Source of the DNA: Bacteroidota bacterium
GTDB taxonomy: Bacteria > Bacteroidota > Bacteroidia > Chitinophagales > Chitinophagaceae
Direction: 5' to 3'
Assembly: GCA_016868455.1 (NCBI GenBank)
Contig: VGGV01000022.1
Span: forward strand, 1 to 33,290
Length of the DNA: 33,290 bases
Positions 15,928-24,000 of the stretch are shown piece after piece; position 1 is the stretch's first letter, and every line of letters starts with the position of its first letter. The notes below the pieces were generated by a model. That model was not told the origin of the DNA, did not search any database, and worked only from the letters and a program-made list of their open reading frames with translations. Both the position numbers and the translations under genes were made by a program.

Positions 15928-16788
15928 TTATTGGGTCACTTCAGCTGTGCCGTGGCCGGCCTGTTTTTTTTCCATCAGAAAAGCCAGCAATTTTTCCAGC
16001 ATTTGCCGGTATTGCCCCGTGTGGCCATGCTCGGTTTCAATATTAACGTTGGGTCGGTTTTGTTCTCCGAAATAAACACTCAGCGAACCATCTTTCCTTG
16101 CTTTTTCATTATCCTGCAATATGCTGTTATAACCCGATGCGGCCATTTTCTCAAATATCAGCCTGTCGGTTGTAAAAACAATGTCATCCTCATCCTGGGA
16201 ACTGCCGGTATACACTTCTCTGGCATCTTTTTGCCTGTCGCCGCCTGATAAATAGCTCTTAACAGACCAGGCGCCTTCAGTATTATTATGTAATGCTATG
16301 ATGCAGGCAATTCCGGCTGGCACCAGTTGTAAAAGACGCAGTGCAAACTTCTCTACCTCCACTACTGCTTCGGGGCTCACTTTCCCATTTTCTTCCAACG
16401 TTTGTTCAATTCCGGTTTTTGAGAAGATGCGGTTAGGATCAAAAGCATAGAAAACACCCCGTAACCTGAATTTGACCAGTCGCTGCTCATTATTCTCAAT
16501 TTTTAAGAGAGTTCCACCCCGCAATTCCAGTACAGACCGTGCTGCGTTTACTGAAGTGGTTTCATTGTCATGCATATTAAAGCAGAAAATATCACTGACA
16601 GGACCATATTGAATAAGTTTGAGCGGAATGGTGCGGTCGCCCAGTTTGTAATAAATCGTTTTTTCCATCGGAATGAACCGGGCTTCTGTGATAGCCAGGT
16701 TTTCGCCGGCGGGCTGCGCAGTTAAATCAGCAGCCATTATCAATGAAAACAACAGGGTAATTCTGAGCTCCAAGGTTCGAATTTGCAT
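15928..16788 (-). CDS. Secreted putative M14-like zinc hydrolase
   Basis: The 286-aa protein has a signal peptide (about 1-24, ending LTAQP). I recognise no named family, but the order of motifs parallels M14 metallocarboxypeptidases and succinylglutamate desuccinylases. HDNE (His73, Glu76) fits the HxxE zinc pair, FDPNR (Asn119-Arg120) the Asn-Arg carboxylate clamp, ALHNN (His167) the third zinc ligand, and NIETEHGH (Glu251 or Glu253) the catalytic Glu. SVYFGE and EHGHTGQYRQML are further strong-looking motifs. This would make it an exported amidase or carboxypeptidase, perhaps acting on wall peptides; that is inference. It lies 86 nt downstream of plsX on the same strand, so it may be the last gene of the yceD-rpmF-plsX operon, where fabH commonly sits in other bacteria. 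No internal lesion is visible. Confidence 0.6.
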   Translation of the reverse strand: MQIRTLELRITLLFSLIMAADLTAQPAGENLAITEARFIPMEKTIYYKLGDRTIPLKLIQYGPVSDIFCFNMHDNETTSVNAARSVLELRGGTLLKIENNEQRLVKFRLRGVFYAFDPNRIFSKTGIEQTLEENGKVSPEAVVEVEKFALRLLQLVPAGIACIIALHNNTEGAWSVKSYLSGGDRQKDAREVYTGSSQDEDDIVFTTDRLIFEKMAASGYNSILQDNEKARKDGSLSVYFGEQNRPNVNIETEHGHTGQYRQMLEKLLAFLMEKKQAGHGTAEVTQ

Positions 16789-16874
16789 TAAAGGTACTCA
16801 GTATGTTTCACCTGCATCTACCGTAAAACCGGTATTTTGTGCCAAAAGAAAAACCAGGGATAAACTGGCAGGTA

Positions 16875-17813
16875 TCAGGCCAGTTCTTCTTTCATCTTCT
16901 GCATCACATTTTTTCCCAGCATCAGCTGTGCAAGATGGATCATATTCATAAAGGCTTTTGCTCCTGATATGCCGTGTCCGATGATAACCGGCTTGGCCAC
17001 ACCCAGCACCGGGGTGCCGCCATAATTCTCGAAATTGAAGCGTTCAAAATATTCATCTTTTACCTGTCGGTGATGGCTGATGTCATAAAGCGATTCAGCC
17101 ATTTTCAGGATAATGTTGCCGGTAAAGCCTTCGCATACCATTACATCAGCTTTGCCGGTAAATATATCACGGCCTTCAATATTGCCGCAGAAGTTGATAT
17201 GCTTATTCTCTTTCAACAGGGGGTAAGCAGCCTGGGCCAGCAAATTGCCCTTTCCTTCCTCTTCGCCTACATTGATAAGGCCTGTCTTCGGGTTTTCAAT
17301 ACCCAGTATCAATTGGGCATAAACCGAGCCCATGATTGCAAACTGGTTCAGCTGTTCAGGTTTGCAGTCAGCATTTAACCCCACATCCAGCAAAAGACCG
17401 GTGCCGCCGTTAACTTTTGGGACAATGGTGGATATGGCCGGCCGGATAACACCCTCCAGTGCTTTCATACTGAACAAAGCCCCTACCAGCATGGCGCCTG
17501 TATTACCGGCACTGATGAATGCATCCATTTTTCCTGTGGCAAGCAAATGAAAGCCTATGGCTATGGAAGATTGTTTTTTTTCTTTTAAGGCCCGGGTAGG
17601 ATGCTCCTGCATATCAATCACCTGGTCGGCATGAACGAATTTCAGATGATCCAACGGAACTTTGTGCTCTGCCAGCAGGGTTTCAATTTTAGTTTTATCG
17701 CCGATGAGCATCAGCGAAGCCGGAATACGATGACCTGATAAGTACAGCGAAATCCCCTTCACCGCTTCCAGCGGGGCATAATCGCCGCCCATCATATCTA
17801 TTCCGATAATCAT
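16875..17813 (-). CDS. plsX: Phosphate acyltransferase
   Basis: PlsX makes acyl-phosphate from acyl-ACP, the acyl donor for PlsY in phospholipid synthesis. The 312-aa protein starts IIGIDMMGGDYAPLEAVKG, the family signature. DAFISAGNTGAMLVGALF and LNADCKPEQLNQFAIMGSVYA give the central fold, CEGFTGNIILKMAE is the conserved CDGF-type motif, and the C-terminus has GVAKPVIIGHGISGAKAFMN. It lies 77 nt after rpmF, in the common yceD-rpmF-plsX order that couples ribosome and membrane synthesis. Confidence 0.93.
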   Translation of the reverse strand: MIIGIDMMGGDYAPLEAVKGISLYLSGHRIPASLMLIGDKTKIETLLAEHKVPLDHLKFVHADQVIDMQEHPTRALKEKKQSSIAIGFHLLATGKMDAFISAGNTGAMLVGALFSMKALEGVIRPAISTIVPKVNGGTGLLLDVGLNADCKPEQLNQFAIMGSVYAQLILGIENPKTGLINVGEEEGKGNLLAQAAYPLLKENKHINFCGNIEGRDIFTGKADVMVCEGFTGNIILKMAESLYDISHHRQVKDEYFERFNFENYGGTPVLGVAKPVIIGHGISGAKAFMNMIHLAQLMLGKNVMQKMKEELA

Positions 17814-17890
17814 TACAGATTACTGAAAGTAAAAAATCCAAAACCCAATTTACTTCATAAACCAGGTTCAGGATTAACTCTGAAATTAAT

Positions 17891-18085
17891 TTATTTCTTC
17901 ACGGGTGACTTCTCGGTCACCACTTTGCCTTTGTAATAAAGTTTTCCTTCACTCACATAGGCACGGTGACGAATATGGGTTTCACCCGTTGTGCTGTCAG
18001 TTGTTAATGTGGCAGCCGCTGCTTTGTAATGTGTTCTGCGTTTTGCACTTCTTTGCTGACTGTGTCTGCGTTTCGGATTTGGCAT
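17891..18085 (-). CDS. rpmF: 50S ribosomal protein L32
   Basis: The 64-aa product starts MPNPKRRHSQQRSAKRRTHY, the L32 signature, followed by the short beta part (THIRHRAYVSEGKLYYKGKVV). It has no cysteine, so it is the zinc-free form. It starts 17 nt after the DUF177 gene and precedes plsX, the usual operon position. Confidence 0.95.
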   Translation of the reverse strand: MPNPKRRHSQQRSAKRRTHYKAAAATLTTDSTTGETHIRHRAYVSEGKLYYKGKVVTEKSPVKK

Positions 18086-18102
18086 AATTCATGTATTAAA
18101 TA

Positions 18103-18654
18103 TTATTCTAAATCTTTAAACTTTTCCAGCCCTTTCCATATTGGATTGTCTTTGGTTTCTTTCCTTTCATCACCTGTTTCCATTTTGTGCAGCATTTCTT
18201 TTGCTGAGGGGTTGCAAAAAGGGCCGTCCATACTTTCATAAAGGCAAACCTTTTGCATGGGTATGCTCAGGTTGATGAACTCATATATCCAGTTGGCTAC
18301 ATCCAGATGGCTTTCACTCCGGCTGATGTAATAAACATCCGGGTCATCTTCCTTTTCATTCATCAGTTCCGGTTCCTCCACCATCTTTACGGTGATGTTG
18401 AATTCATCCCATAGTTCAAGCGGAAGCCGGCTGTTGCAGCGGTCGCAGGCTACTTCCAGCTGCCCGCCTATTTCAAATTTCAGCAGCATAAAACTGCTTT
18501 TTTTGTCAAGGGCCAGTTTGATATTGGCGTGGCAGTTTGTAAAATCCTGCTGCTGGTAAGCTTCAAAGAACCTGTCGTCAATGGTATAATTATAGTTATG
18601 AACGCCGGGTTTTAATCCTACAAATGCTATTTCAAACTCCCGCCGGCGGCTCAT
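18103..18654 (-). CDS. DUF177 (YceD-like) protein
   Basis: The 183-aa protein of the YceD/DUF177 family is linked to 23S rRNA and large-subunit assembly in plants and bacteria. The first half (about 1-80) leads to a CDRCNSRLPLELWDEF block with a CxxC pair; two further Cys lie in VCLYE and PFCNPS, so a four-cysteine zinc site is plausible. The acidic stretch ENEKEDDPDVYYI-like (NEKEDDPDVYYI) is typical, as is the Lys-rich tail NPIWKGLEKFKDLE. It is the first gene of the operon with rpmF and plsX. A -7 box TACCTTTG lies about 40 nt upstream of the ATG. Confidence 0.88.
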   Translation of the reverse strand: MSRRREFEIAFVGLKPGVHNYNYTIDDRFFEAYQQQDFTNCHANIKLALDKKSSFMLLKFEIGGQLEVACDRCNSRLPLELWDEFNITVKMVEEPELMNEKEDDPDVYYISRSESHLDVANWIYEFINLSIPMQKVCLYESMDGPFCNPSAKEMLHKMETGDERKETKDNPIWKGLEKFKDLE

Positions 18655-18671
18655 GGATCAACTTTTTAAAG

Positions 18672-18699
18672 TCCCGACTTTTTCGGGAGTGCAAAGGTA
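18672..18699 (-). promoter_or_regulatory. -7 box and leader hairpin of the DUF177-rpmF-plsX operon
   Basis: The minus strand reads TACCTTTG (18692-18699), matching TAnnTTTG. Just downstream, in the presumed 5' leader, the arms TCCCGA / TCGGGA (18672-18677 and 18683-18688) form a short hairpin related to the TCCCGATA palindromes found elsewhere in the window. Confidence 0.5.
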
Positions 18700-18830
18700 G
18701 GGTAAAGAAGCTATTCGGATATTGCCCTTCTTTACTTTTTTTGACCAAATGTCGGTACTTTCGTCCCATTTATTAACCACTCAATTTTAACGACTTGCAG
18801 CAGTTTTTGAGCCGTTTGTTTATCCGTTTG

Positions 18831-19907
18831 ATGAAAAGCCGGAGCTGGATATTACTGATACTCCTTACAGTTCTTATCAAATGGGCTTCCTGGTACCCGG
18901 ATTGGATGGAGAGGAATTACAGCAATGGCATCTATCCTGTTATATCCAGAATTCAGCGCTTCTTATTTGGCTGGGTTCCTTTCAGCATCGGCGATATTTT
19001 TTATGGGTTCCTTGTTTTAATAATCATTTATAAAACCCTCAGTTTACTGCGGACGGTTATCAGGAAAAAAATTAACCGGCAATATTTAATAACCTGCCTG
19101 CAGCAAATGATTTTCTTTTTCCTGTTTGTATATGTTTCCTTTAACCTGTTGTGGGGATTGAACTATAACCGGAAAGGGATTGCACAGCAACTGGAGCTGC
19201 AAATAAAACGTTATTCTATTGCGGATATTGACACGGTAACCACATTATTGCAAAACCGGTTAAATTATTATGCGCAATTTGTTACCGAAGAGCAGAGAGA
19301 TTCATTTAACCGGAAAAAGATCCTGTTCAGCCATGCGGCCAATGCATTTAAAGCTGCTTCGGGACAATATTCATTTTTAAAATATCAGAACCGATCTATA
19401 AAACCATCGCTGTTCAGTTACCTGGGCAATTATCTGGGCTTTCAGGGGTATTACAATCCCTTTTCAGGTGAAGGTCAGGTAAATACTACAGTGCCCCGGT
19501 TTCTGGAACCGTTTATCACCACTCATGAAATTGCACACCAGCTGGGCTATGCCAAAGAGAACGAAGCCAATTTTACCGGTTATCTTGCCTGTAAATCGTA
19601 TAACAATAATGTATTCCGGTATTCCGTATATTTTGACATGTACAATTACGCCATCGGCGAGTTGTTTTTACAGGACTCTGCCCTGGCTGCAAAGTTGCAG
19701 GAGAAGTTACACCCGCAGGTAAAGAAAGACAAGCGGGAAATGCTGGATTTCTTTCTTCGTTATAAAAACCCGGTTGAACAAATGATAGCCTGGGGTTATG
19801 GCCAGTTTTTAAAAGCTAACAACCAGCCATCCGGCCAAAGAAGTTATAATGAAGTGGTGGTGTGGCTGATTGCTTATTACAAGAAGTTTGGGGTGGAGGC
19901 TCTTTAA
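18831..19907 (+). CDS. DUF3810 membrane protein with a zinc-peptidase motif
   Basis: From ATG 18831 the product is 358 aa; the frame is open back to TTG 18795, which would add 12 residues. The N-terminal half has about three hydrophobic segments (SWILLILLTVLIKWASWY, GDIFYGFLVLIIIYKTL, MIFFFLFVYVSFNLLWGLNY). The soluble half carries HEIAHQLGYAKENEANFTGY, an HExxH metallopeptidase motif with a downstream Glu in NEAN as a possible third ligand. DUF3810 is widespread in Bacteroidota and Firmicutes and uncharacterised; the HExxH suggests a membrane-tethered metallopeptidase, by inference. It starts divergently from the DUF177 operon, and tspO starts 32 nt after its end. Confidence 0.82.
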   Translation: MKSRSWILLILLTVLIKWASWYPDWMERNYSNGIYPVISRIQRFLFGWVPFSIGDIFYGFLVLIIIYKTLSLLRTVIRKKINRQYLITCLQQMIFFFLFVYVSFNLLWGLNYNRKGIAQQLELQIKRYSIADIDTVTTLLQNRLNYYAQFVTEEQRDSFNRKKILFSHAANAFKAASGQYSFLKYQNRSIKPSLFSYLGNYLGFQGYYNPFSGEGQVNTTVPRFLEPFITTHEIAHQLGYAKENEANFTGYLACKSYNNNVFRYSVYFDMYNYAIGELFLQDSALAAKLQEKLHPQVKKDKREMLDFFLRYKNPVEQMIAWGYGQFLKANNQPSGQRSYNEVVVWLIAYYKKFGVEAL

Positions 19908-19939
19908 ACAAAACAGCACTTCAGTTGTTTTTAAAGTCT

Positions 19940-20413
19940 ATGAGTAATTTTCTGAAACTAGTAATATCCATTTCTATTCCCCTTGCCATTGGCGCCACCA
20001 GCGGATTTTTTACTGTTACCGGAGCGGAAAGCTGGTACCAGGGTATCAATAAGCCATCCTGGAACCCGCCCAACCGGATATTTGGCCCCGTATGGACAAC
20101 ATTGTATATCATGATGGGCATATCCTTTTTTCTGATTTGGAAAGCAGATACGAGCCGGGAAACAAAAAAAATGGCTATGGTTTTTTTTACAGCGCAGTTA
20201 GTGCTCAATTTTTTCTGGTCATTTATCTTCTTTAATCAGCAGCAACCCGGATGGGCGCTGGTAGAATTGGCAGCGCTATGGCTTATGATACTGGCTACCA
20301 TTTTTGCGTTTGGCAATATCAGCAAAACCGCCGCTTGGTTACTGGCGCCATATATAAGCTGGGTTAGCTTTGCTTCTATTCTCAATTACACAATCTGGCA
20401 AATGAACAGGTAA
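19940..20413 (+). CDS. tspO: TspO/MBR family protein
   Basis: The 157-aa protein has five hydrophobic helices. It carries the family signatures NKPSWNPPNRIFGPVWTTLY (WxPP and the following Trp/Tyr) and FFWSFIFF in helix 3, ending NYTIWQMN. TspO proteins bind porphyrins and sterol-like ligands and are linked to stress and tetrapyrrole control. The start is ATG 19940; the longer open frame from 19862 overlaps DUF3810 out of phase and is not supported. It follows DUF3810 by 32 nt and is convergent with dcd, with a GC-rich hairpin repeat between them. Confidence 0.92.
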   Translation: MSNFLKLVISISIPLAIGATSGFFTVTGAESWYQGINKPSWNPPNRIFGPVWTTLYIMMGISFFLIWKADTSRETKKMAMVFFTAQLVLNFFWSFIFFNQQQPGWALVELAALWLMILATIFAFGNISKTAAWLLAPYISWVSFASILNYTIWQMNR

Positions 20414-20421
20414 AGCTTTCT

Positions 20422-20450
20422 AAACTCCCCCTTTAGGGGGGTGGGGGGTT
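20422..20450. repeat. GC-rich hairpin repeat between tspO and dcd
   Basis: CCCCCTTTAGGGGG (20427-20440) is followed by a GTGGGGGG tail. It has the plan of the larger repeat seen at 27808, 27931, 28907 and 33197: AA(G)nCCCC hairpin, then a G-rich tail. It ends inside the dcd stop codon (20449-20451) and could serve as a two-way transcription end. Confidence 0.55.
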
Positions 20451-20985
20451 AAAACTTATTCTTCCACATCATACTCTCCACAGGCTTTTCGCCCTGCCCG
20501 CTGTACTTGGCATTCTTTTTCAAATGATAGGGATTTTCAATTTCCCCTTCCACAGGAAAATAAATGAGCTGGCCAACAGGCATGCCTTTATATACTTTCA
20601 CCGGTTGTTTTACAGAAATCTCCAGTGTCCAGTGGCCGCAAAAGCCCACATCGCCCTTGCCAGCAGTGGCATGAATATCTATTCCCAGCCGTCCGGTTGA
20701 TGATTTGCCTTCGAGGAACGGAACATGAGCATGGGTTTCGGTATATTCTTCCGTTACGCCGAGATAAAATATATGCGGGTAAAGAACAAATCCTTCTTCA
20801 GGGATTTCAAAATAGTCAATCCTGTTGTGTTTTTTGGCGTCAAGAATGTGCTCGTTGTAGGTAGCCAGCCATTTGCCTAGGTGAACGTCATAGGAATTAC
20901 TTCCCAGGTTATCCCTGTCGTAAGGAGTGATCTTGATAGTGCCTTTTTCTATTTCTTCAAGAATGCGTTTATCAGAAAGAATCAT
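20449..20985 (-). CDS. dcd: dCTP deaminase
   Basis: The enzyme deaminates dCTP to dUTP for thymidylate synthesis. The 178-aa protein starts MILSDKRILEEIEKG. It has LGSNSYDVHLG, the substrate loop EGKSSTGRLGIDIHATAG and the catalytic Glu in HWTLEISVKQP. The C-terminal KYSGQGEKPVES is the mobile lid that closes over the nucleotide. Length and motifs fit the monofunctional enzyme; a bifunctional deaminase/dUTPase cannot be excluded by eye. Its stop codon overlaps the edge of the GC-rich repeat. Confidence 0.92.
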   Translation of the reverse strand: MILSDKRILEEIEKGTIKITPYDRDNLGSNSYDVHLGKWLATYNEHILDAKKHNRIDYFEIPEEGFVLYPHIFYLGVTEEYTETHAHVPFLEGKSSTGRLGIDIHATAGKGDVGFCGHWTLEISVKQPVKVYKGMPVGQLIYFPVEGEIENPYHLKKNAKYSGQGEKPVESMMWKNKF

Positions 20986-21000
20986 GATTTATCACTGAGT

Positions 21001-21078
21001 ATTAATTATTAATTGACAAGCCTTCTGTTACATTTGCAAGTATAAATCTAAAATCTGCAATCGCAAATCTAAAATCCT
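21001..21078. repeat. Heptanucleotide tandem repeats in the dcd-PPTase gap
   Basis: ATTAATT twice (21001-21014), then five 7-nt units from 21044 to 21078: AAATCTA, AAATCTG, CAATCGC, AAATCTA, AAATCCT. They fill much of the divergent gap between dcd and the phosphopantetheinyl transferase gene, whose GTG start lies 5 nt after the last unit. Confidence 0.7.
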
Positions 21079-21082
21079 GATT

Positions 21083-21700
21083 GTGCCTGTTTTTTTTCAA
21101 CAACAAATTAACGAACATACCCGGCTGGGGGTGTGGAAGATTGAAGAAACGGAAGAATTCTTCAAAGGCAATGTGCCGGGGCACCGGGATGTAACGCATC
21201 CGCATAAACGGCTGCAGCACCTGGCGGGTCGTTTCCTGCTGCAGTTTCTTTTTCCTGATTTTCCTTATCACCTTATTGAAATTGCAGACACCCGGAAACC
21301 ATTTCTCCCGGATGAGCAATATCATTTTTCTATTTCGCATTGCGGCGATTATGCAGCTGTCATTGTGAGCAGTAAAAACAGGGTGGGGGTGGATGTGGAG
21401 GAACCAAAGGAGAAGATCTTAAGAATAGCTGAAAAGTTTATGAATGAAAAAGAGTTTACAAATTTCTACAACCCGCTTACAGCTCACGACTCACAACTCA
21501 CTACCCTTCTCTGGTCTGCCAAGGAATCCGTATTTAAATGGTATGGCAACGGGGGAGTTGACTTTAAGCAGCATATTCATTTATCCATTCATTTACCGGC
21601 AAATGAATCGATTGACTGTTATTTTTCAAAAAACAATTCAACTTTAAAAATCCATTATCGCCAGTTTGAAGGGCTGGTGCTTGCCTGGGTGCTGAGCTGA
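21083..21700 (+). CDS. 4'-phosphopantetheinyl transferase superfamily protein
   Basis: This enzyme transfers the phosphopantetheine arm of CoA to a carrier protein. The 205-aa product (Sfp-like size) has HFSISHCGDYAAVIVS, the magnesium motif VGVDVEEP (Asp and Glu ligands) and WSAKESVFKWYG (Glu plus two Lys), all in the right order. The start is GTG 21083; no ATG is available before the conserved region. Between ACPS motifs, at 21483-21501, three in-frame CTCAC units at 7-nt spacing encode AHDSQLTT, likely a small repeat insertion in a loop. The carrier protein it serves is unknown. Confidence 0.85.
   Translation: MPVFFQQQINEHTRLGVWKIEETEEFFKGNVPGHRDVTHPHKRLQHLAGRFLLQFLFPDFPYHLIEIADTRKPFLPDEQYHFSISHCGDYAAVIVSSKNRVGVDVEEPKEKILRIAEKFMNEKEFTNFYNPLTAHDSQLTTLLWSAKESVFKWYGNGGVDFKQHIHLSIHLPANESIDCYFSKNNSTLKIHYRQFEGLVLAWVLS
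21483..21501. repeat. Heptad repeat inside the PPTase gene
   Basis: CTCAC occurs at 21483, 21490 and 21497 (units CTCACGA, CTCACAA, CTCACTA). The period equals that of the intergenic arrays, but here the array is read in frame. Confidence 0.55.
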
Positions 21701-21896
21701 TCTTTGTAATAAATTGCTCATTGAGAGCCTCCGGCAAAACCGGGGTATTCGTAATTTTCCGAAGTAGGATTACGTTGCAAGTATTAGGAAATAGTACTTA
21801 GTTTGCACAGAGTAAAAAGGGATGAATTGCAGGGAAGTCAGAAGGCTGACACGAAAATCCCGCAGCCATTTTTACGAAACACTTAATCCAAAACTC

Positions 21897-22259
21897 ATGA
21901 AGACTATTCAAATTGACAATGAGGTGCTTTCTAACCTCTATGACGACTGCCAGGACAGTTTAAACGAGGTTTTTACAGAGTTTATCAGCAGCTATGAGGT
22001 CATGACACAGGACTTCAGTTCTGCATTTAACTCAGGTAACCTTTCTTCGCTGAAACGTTTACTCCACTTTCACGGGCCTTCATATATGTACCTTGGCCTG
22101 CCGCAGGTGGCTGATATGTTCCGGCAACTGGAACATAAATGCCGCGAGGTAGGCAATCATTTTGCTATTTCTGCTGATTTTATGCAGTTGAGAAACGTTA
22201 TGGATATCAGCTACCAGGGAGTAGCCAACCGGGTTAACTTATTGAAAGAGGCAGTATAA
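21897..22259 (+). CDS. Hpt-domain-like phosphotransfer protein
   Basis: From ATG 21897 the product is 120 aa, MKTIQIDNEVLSNLYDDCQD... It is all-helical in appearance and carries LHFHGPSYMYLGLPQVADMF followed by RQLEHKCREVG. This fits a histidine phosphotransfer (Hpt) domain: H-x-x-x-G-S-x-x-x-L-G followed by helix with LE. The usual Lys after the His is absent (HFHGPS instead of HxLKGS), so the site is a variant. The frame is open upstream to ATG 21822; a start there would add 25 basic residues. It is followed 81 nt later by a broken membrane gene, and may once have worked with it in a phosphorelay. Moderate certainty. Confidence 0.6.
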   Translation: MKTIQIDNEVLSNLYDDCQDSLNEVFTEFISSYEVMTQDFSSAFNSGNLSSLKRLLHFHGPSYMYLGLPQVADMFRQLEHKCREVGNHFAISADFMQLRNVMDISYQGVANRVNLLKEAV

Positions 22260-22340
22260 CCAGTTTCCTTTCTTAGTACATTATGAATCACCGGCTGATG
22301 TTTTGCCGGGCTCATTTAAAACTTCAATAAAGAAATTATT

Positions 22341-22762
22341 ATGAATAACCTGATGATATTGAAACAAAACGTAGACCGGCAGTGGAAAGAACTGGCAAAC
22401 TGGTTTATGGCCACCAGTTATTTCAATGAAGATTCTTTTATAACCCGGCTGCGCTATTTTCAGATCGCTTCTTTTCCAATTTCATCAATAACTCCGTAAC
22501 GGGGTATATTATTACAGCAAGCATCTGTTTATTCCTTATCATTGCCCGTTTCTTGATAGATTGTAACCGGGGAAAGCAAGCGTATAAAATAATGCTGCTG
22601 AGTGTTAACGCAGGGCTGATCCTGCTCACCATTTCCGAGGGGTTGCGTTCGGGTGAATTTCTGTTCTTTCTTCCTGTTATTATCACTTTCAGTTTTTTGG
22701 TTGATGTAAATAGCAGGAAGGACCTTGCCCTGACCTATATTAAGGACCTGATGGGTCTGTGA
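22341..22762 (+). pseudogene. Frameshifted membrane protein downstream of the Hpt gene
   Basis: ATG 22341 opens MNNLMILKQNVDRQWKELAN... and reads to about codon 39 (...ITRLRYF), after which this frame gives SFPISSITP and a stop. The -1 frame continues naturally from about 22457: DRFFSNFINNSVTGY, then two or three hydrophobic segments (IITASICLFLIIARF, IMLLSVNAGLILLTI, FFLPVIITFSFL) and stops at 22760-22762. Restoring one T in the TTTT run at 22457-22460 joins them (RYFSDRFFSNF). The joined product is about 140 aa with about three membrane helices. It is not recognised; it could be a small membrane protein or the N-terminus of a sensor. No programmed slippage heptamer is present. Confidence 0.6.
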
Positions 22763-22777
22763 TTCGGGGCTGAATGA

Positions 22778-23938
22778 TTATTCATCAGCTTCAGGGATAT
22801 TATTCTCAAGCAGGTTAAGATCGACATCTGTTCCGGATATCCCTTCAATGCTTCCCCGGATATGTGCCGCATTCAATAATACTTTTTCTAATTGCTTTTC
22901 CCTTGCCTTCCAGAGTTTTTCCATGGCATCCCTTTCTTTCTGGATGGAAAGCTTCATGTTCATAAAGCCTTCCCGTATGGCCTGCCATTGCTCGGCAAAT
23001 TCACGGCTGGTAAGGTAACTATAGAGGAGGCTCATTTTATCACCCCTGTTCTCCTGGCTTTTTAAAGCGGATGAAATTTTAATAATGCCATCCCGCAGCA
23101 TCTGCACCACGGGTTTCACTTCATCAAAACTGCAAATCCAGACACCGTCTTTTTCACCAAATCCATTCATGTCTTTAGGCAAAGCCTGTGTTACAATCAC
23201 AGCCACATCAGCATTCTGGCTGCGCATATCAGCCTTCAGCTTTTCAATCCAGTCGGCAGCGAAATCCTTAGTCCGCTTGCTTTCATAAATGATCTTGCCG
23301 CATTCCTGTCCGAAATTGTTGCGGACTGTTTGTATGCAGTCAGCGCCCCTTACACCTTTGCCTACTTCACTTATAACATCAAAGGGAAAGGCAACCCGCA
23401 GCATTTCTTCCAAAGCCAATTCCTGTACTTCCCCCTGCAACTGCATGCTTCCCTGCTCGGCTTTGCGCCGCATTTCTTCCGCCAGTTTTTTCTGGTCTTC
23501 CAGTTGCTTCTGCAGTTCTTTCAATTGTAATTGAAATTCTGTTTCTCTTGCAGCGATACGCTGTTCTTCTAACTTTCTTATTTCACCGGAAAGTTTTTCT
23601 CTTTCTTCATGCAGTTTTTTCTGAACTGAGATTTCCAGTTCAGCTTCTTTGGTTTTTAATTCCTGTTCCTTTTTCAGAATATCCAGCTGCTGTTGCCGGG
23701 CCATTTTCAGTTTTTCTTCATTCTCTTTATTGTTTTGCTCCAGCAGGCGCAGTTTGGTTTCAAAATCAGAAGCGAGATTTTTGCGGATAGCTTCTTCTAT
23801 TTCTTTTTCCTTGTTTTTTTTCCACTGCTCGGCCCTTTCGTTGGCTTCTTTGCGCACTTCTTCTTCTATTGATTTCCGGATGGATTCATTCGGCTCAAAT
23901 TCATGGCCACAGCTGGGGCATTTAATTTCTGTCGGCAT
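22778..23938 (-). CDS. DUF2130 protein (coiled coil plus nuclease-like domain)
   Basis: The 386-aa protein starts with a CPSCGH half-zinc-ribbon. A long charged coiled coil follows (about residues 20-185, rich in E, K, Q, R), then a globular domain with FPFDVISEVGKGVRGADCIQ, later CGKIIYESKRTKDF and DVAVIVTQALPKDMNGFG. The spacing GAD...YESK resembles a PD-(D/E)xK nuclease core, which together with the coiled coil recalls RmuC-like proteins; that link is inference. DUF2130 has no settled function. It is convergent with the frameshifted membrane gene and lies downstream of tRNA-Leu. Confidence 0.85.
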   Translation of the reverse strand: MPTEIKCPSCGHEFEPNESIRKSIEEEVRKEANERAEQWKKNKEKEIEEAIRKNLASDFETKLRLLEQNNKENEEKLKMARQQQLDILKKEQELKTKEAELEISVQKKLHEEREKLSGEIRKLEEQRIAARETEFQLQLKELQKQLEDQKKLAEEMRRKAEQGSMQLQGEVQELALEEMLRVAFPFDVISEVGKGVRGADCIQTVRNNFGQECGKIIYESKRTKDFAADWIEKLKADMRSQNADVAVIVTQALPKDMNGFGEKDGVWICSFDEVKPVVQMLRDGIIKISSALKSQENRGDKMSLLYSYLTSREFAEQWQAIREGFMNMKLSIQKERDAMEKLWKAREKQLEKVLLNAAHIRGSIEGISGTDVDLNLLENNIPEADE

Positions 23939-23968
23939 TCAGTTTTGCTTTGTGTCAAATCTACAAAT

Positions 23969-23995
23969 AAAAAAACCCCGGCATTTCTGCCAGGG
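23969..23995 (-). terminator. Terminator of tRNA-Leu
   Basis: On the minus strand CCCTGGCA, loop GAAA, TGCCGGGG forms an 8-bp stem with one G-U, followed by seven T (23969-23975). It begins 6 nt after the tRNA 3' end. Confidence 0.85.
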
Positions 23996-24000
23996 CCCTG

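Noticed and set aside
22457-22463. Programmed -1 frameshift in the membrane gene
   Set aside because: The sequence TATTTTCAG does not fit X_XXY_YYZ, and no stimulatory hairpin is clear. One lost T is more likely.
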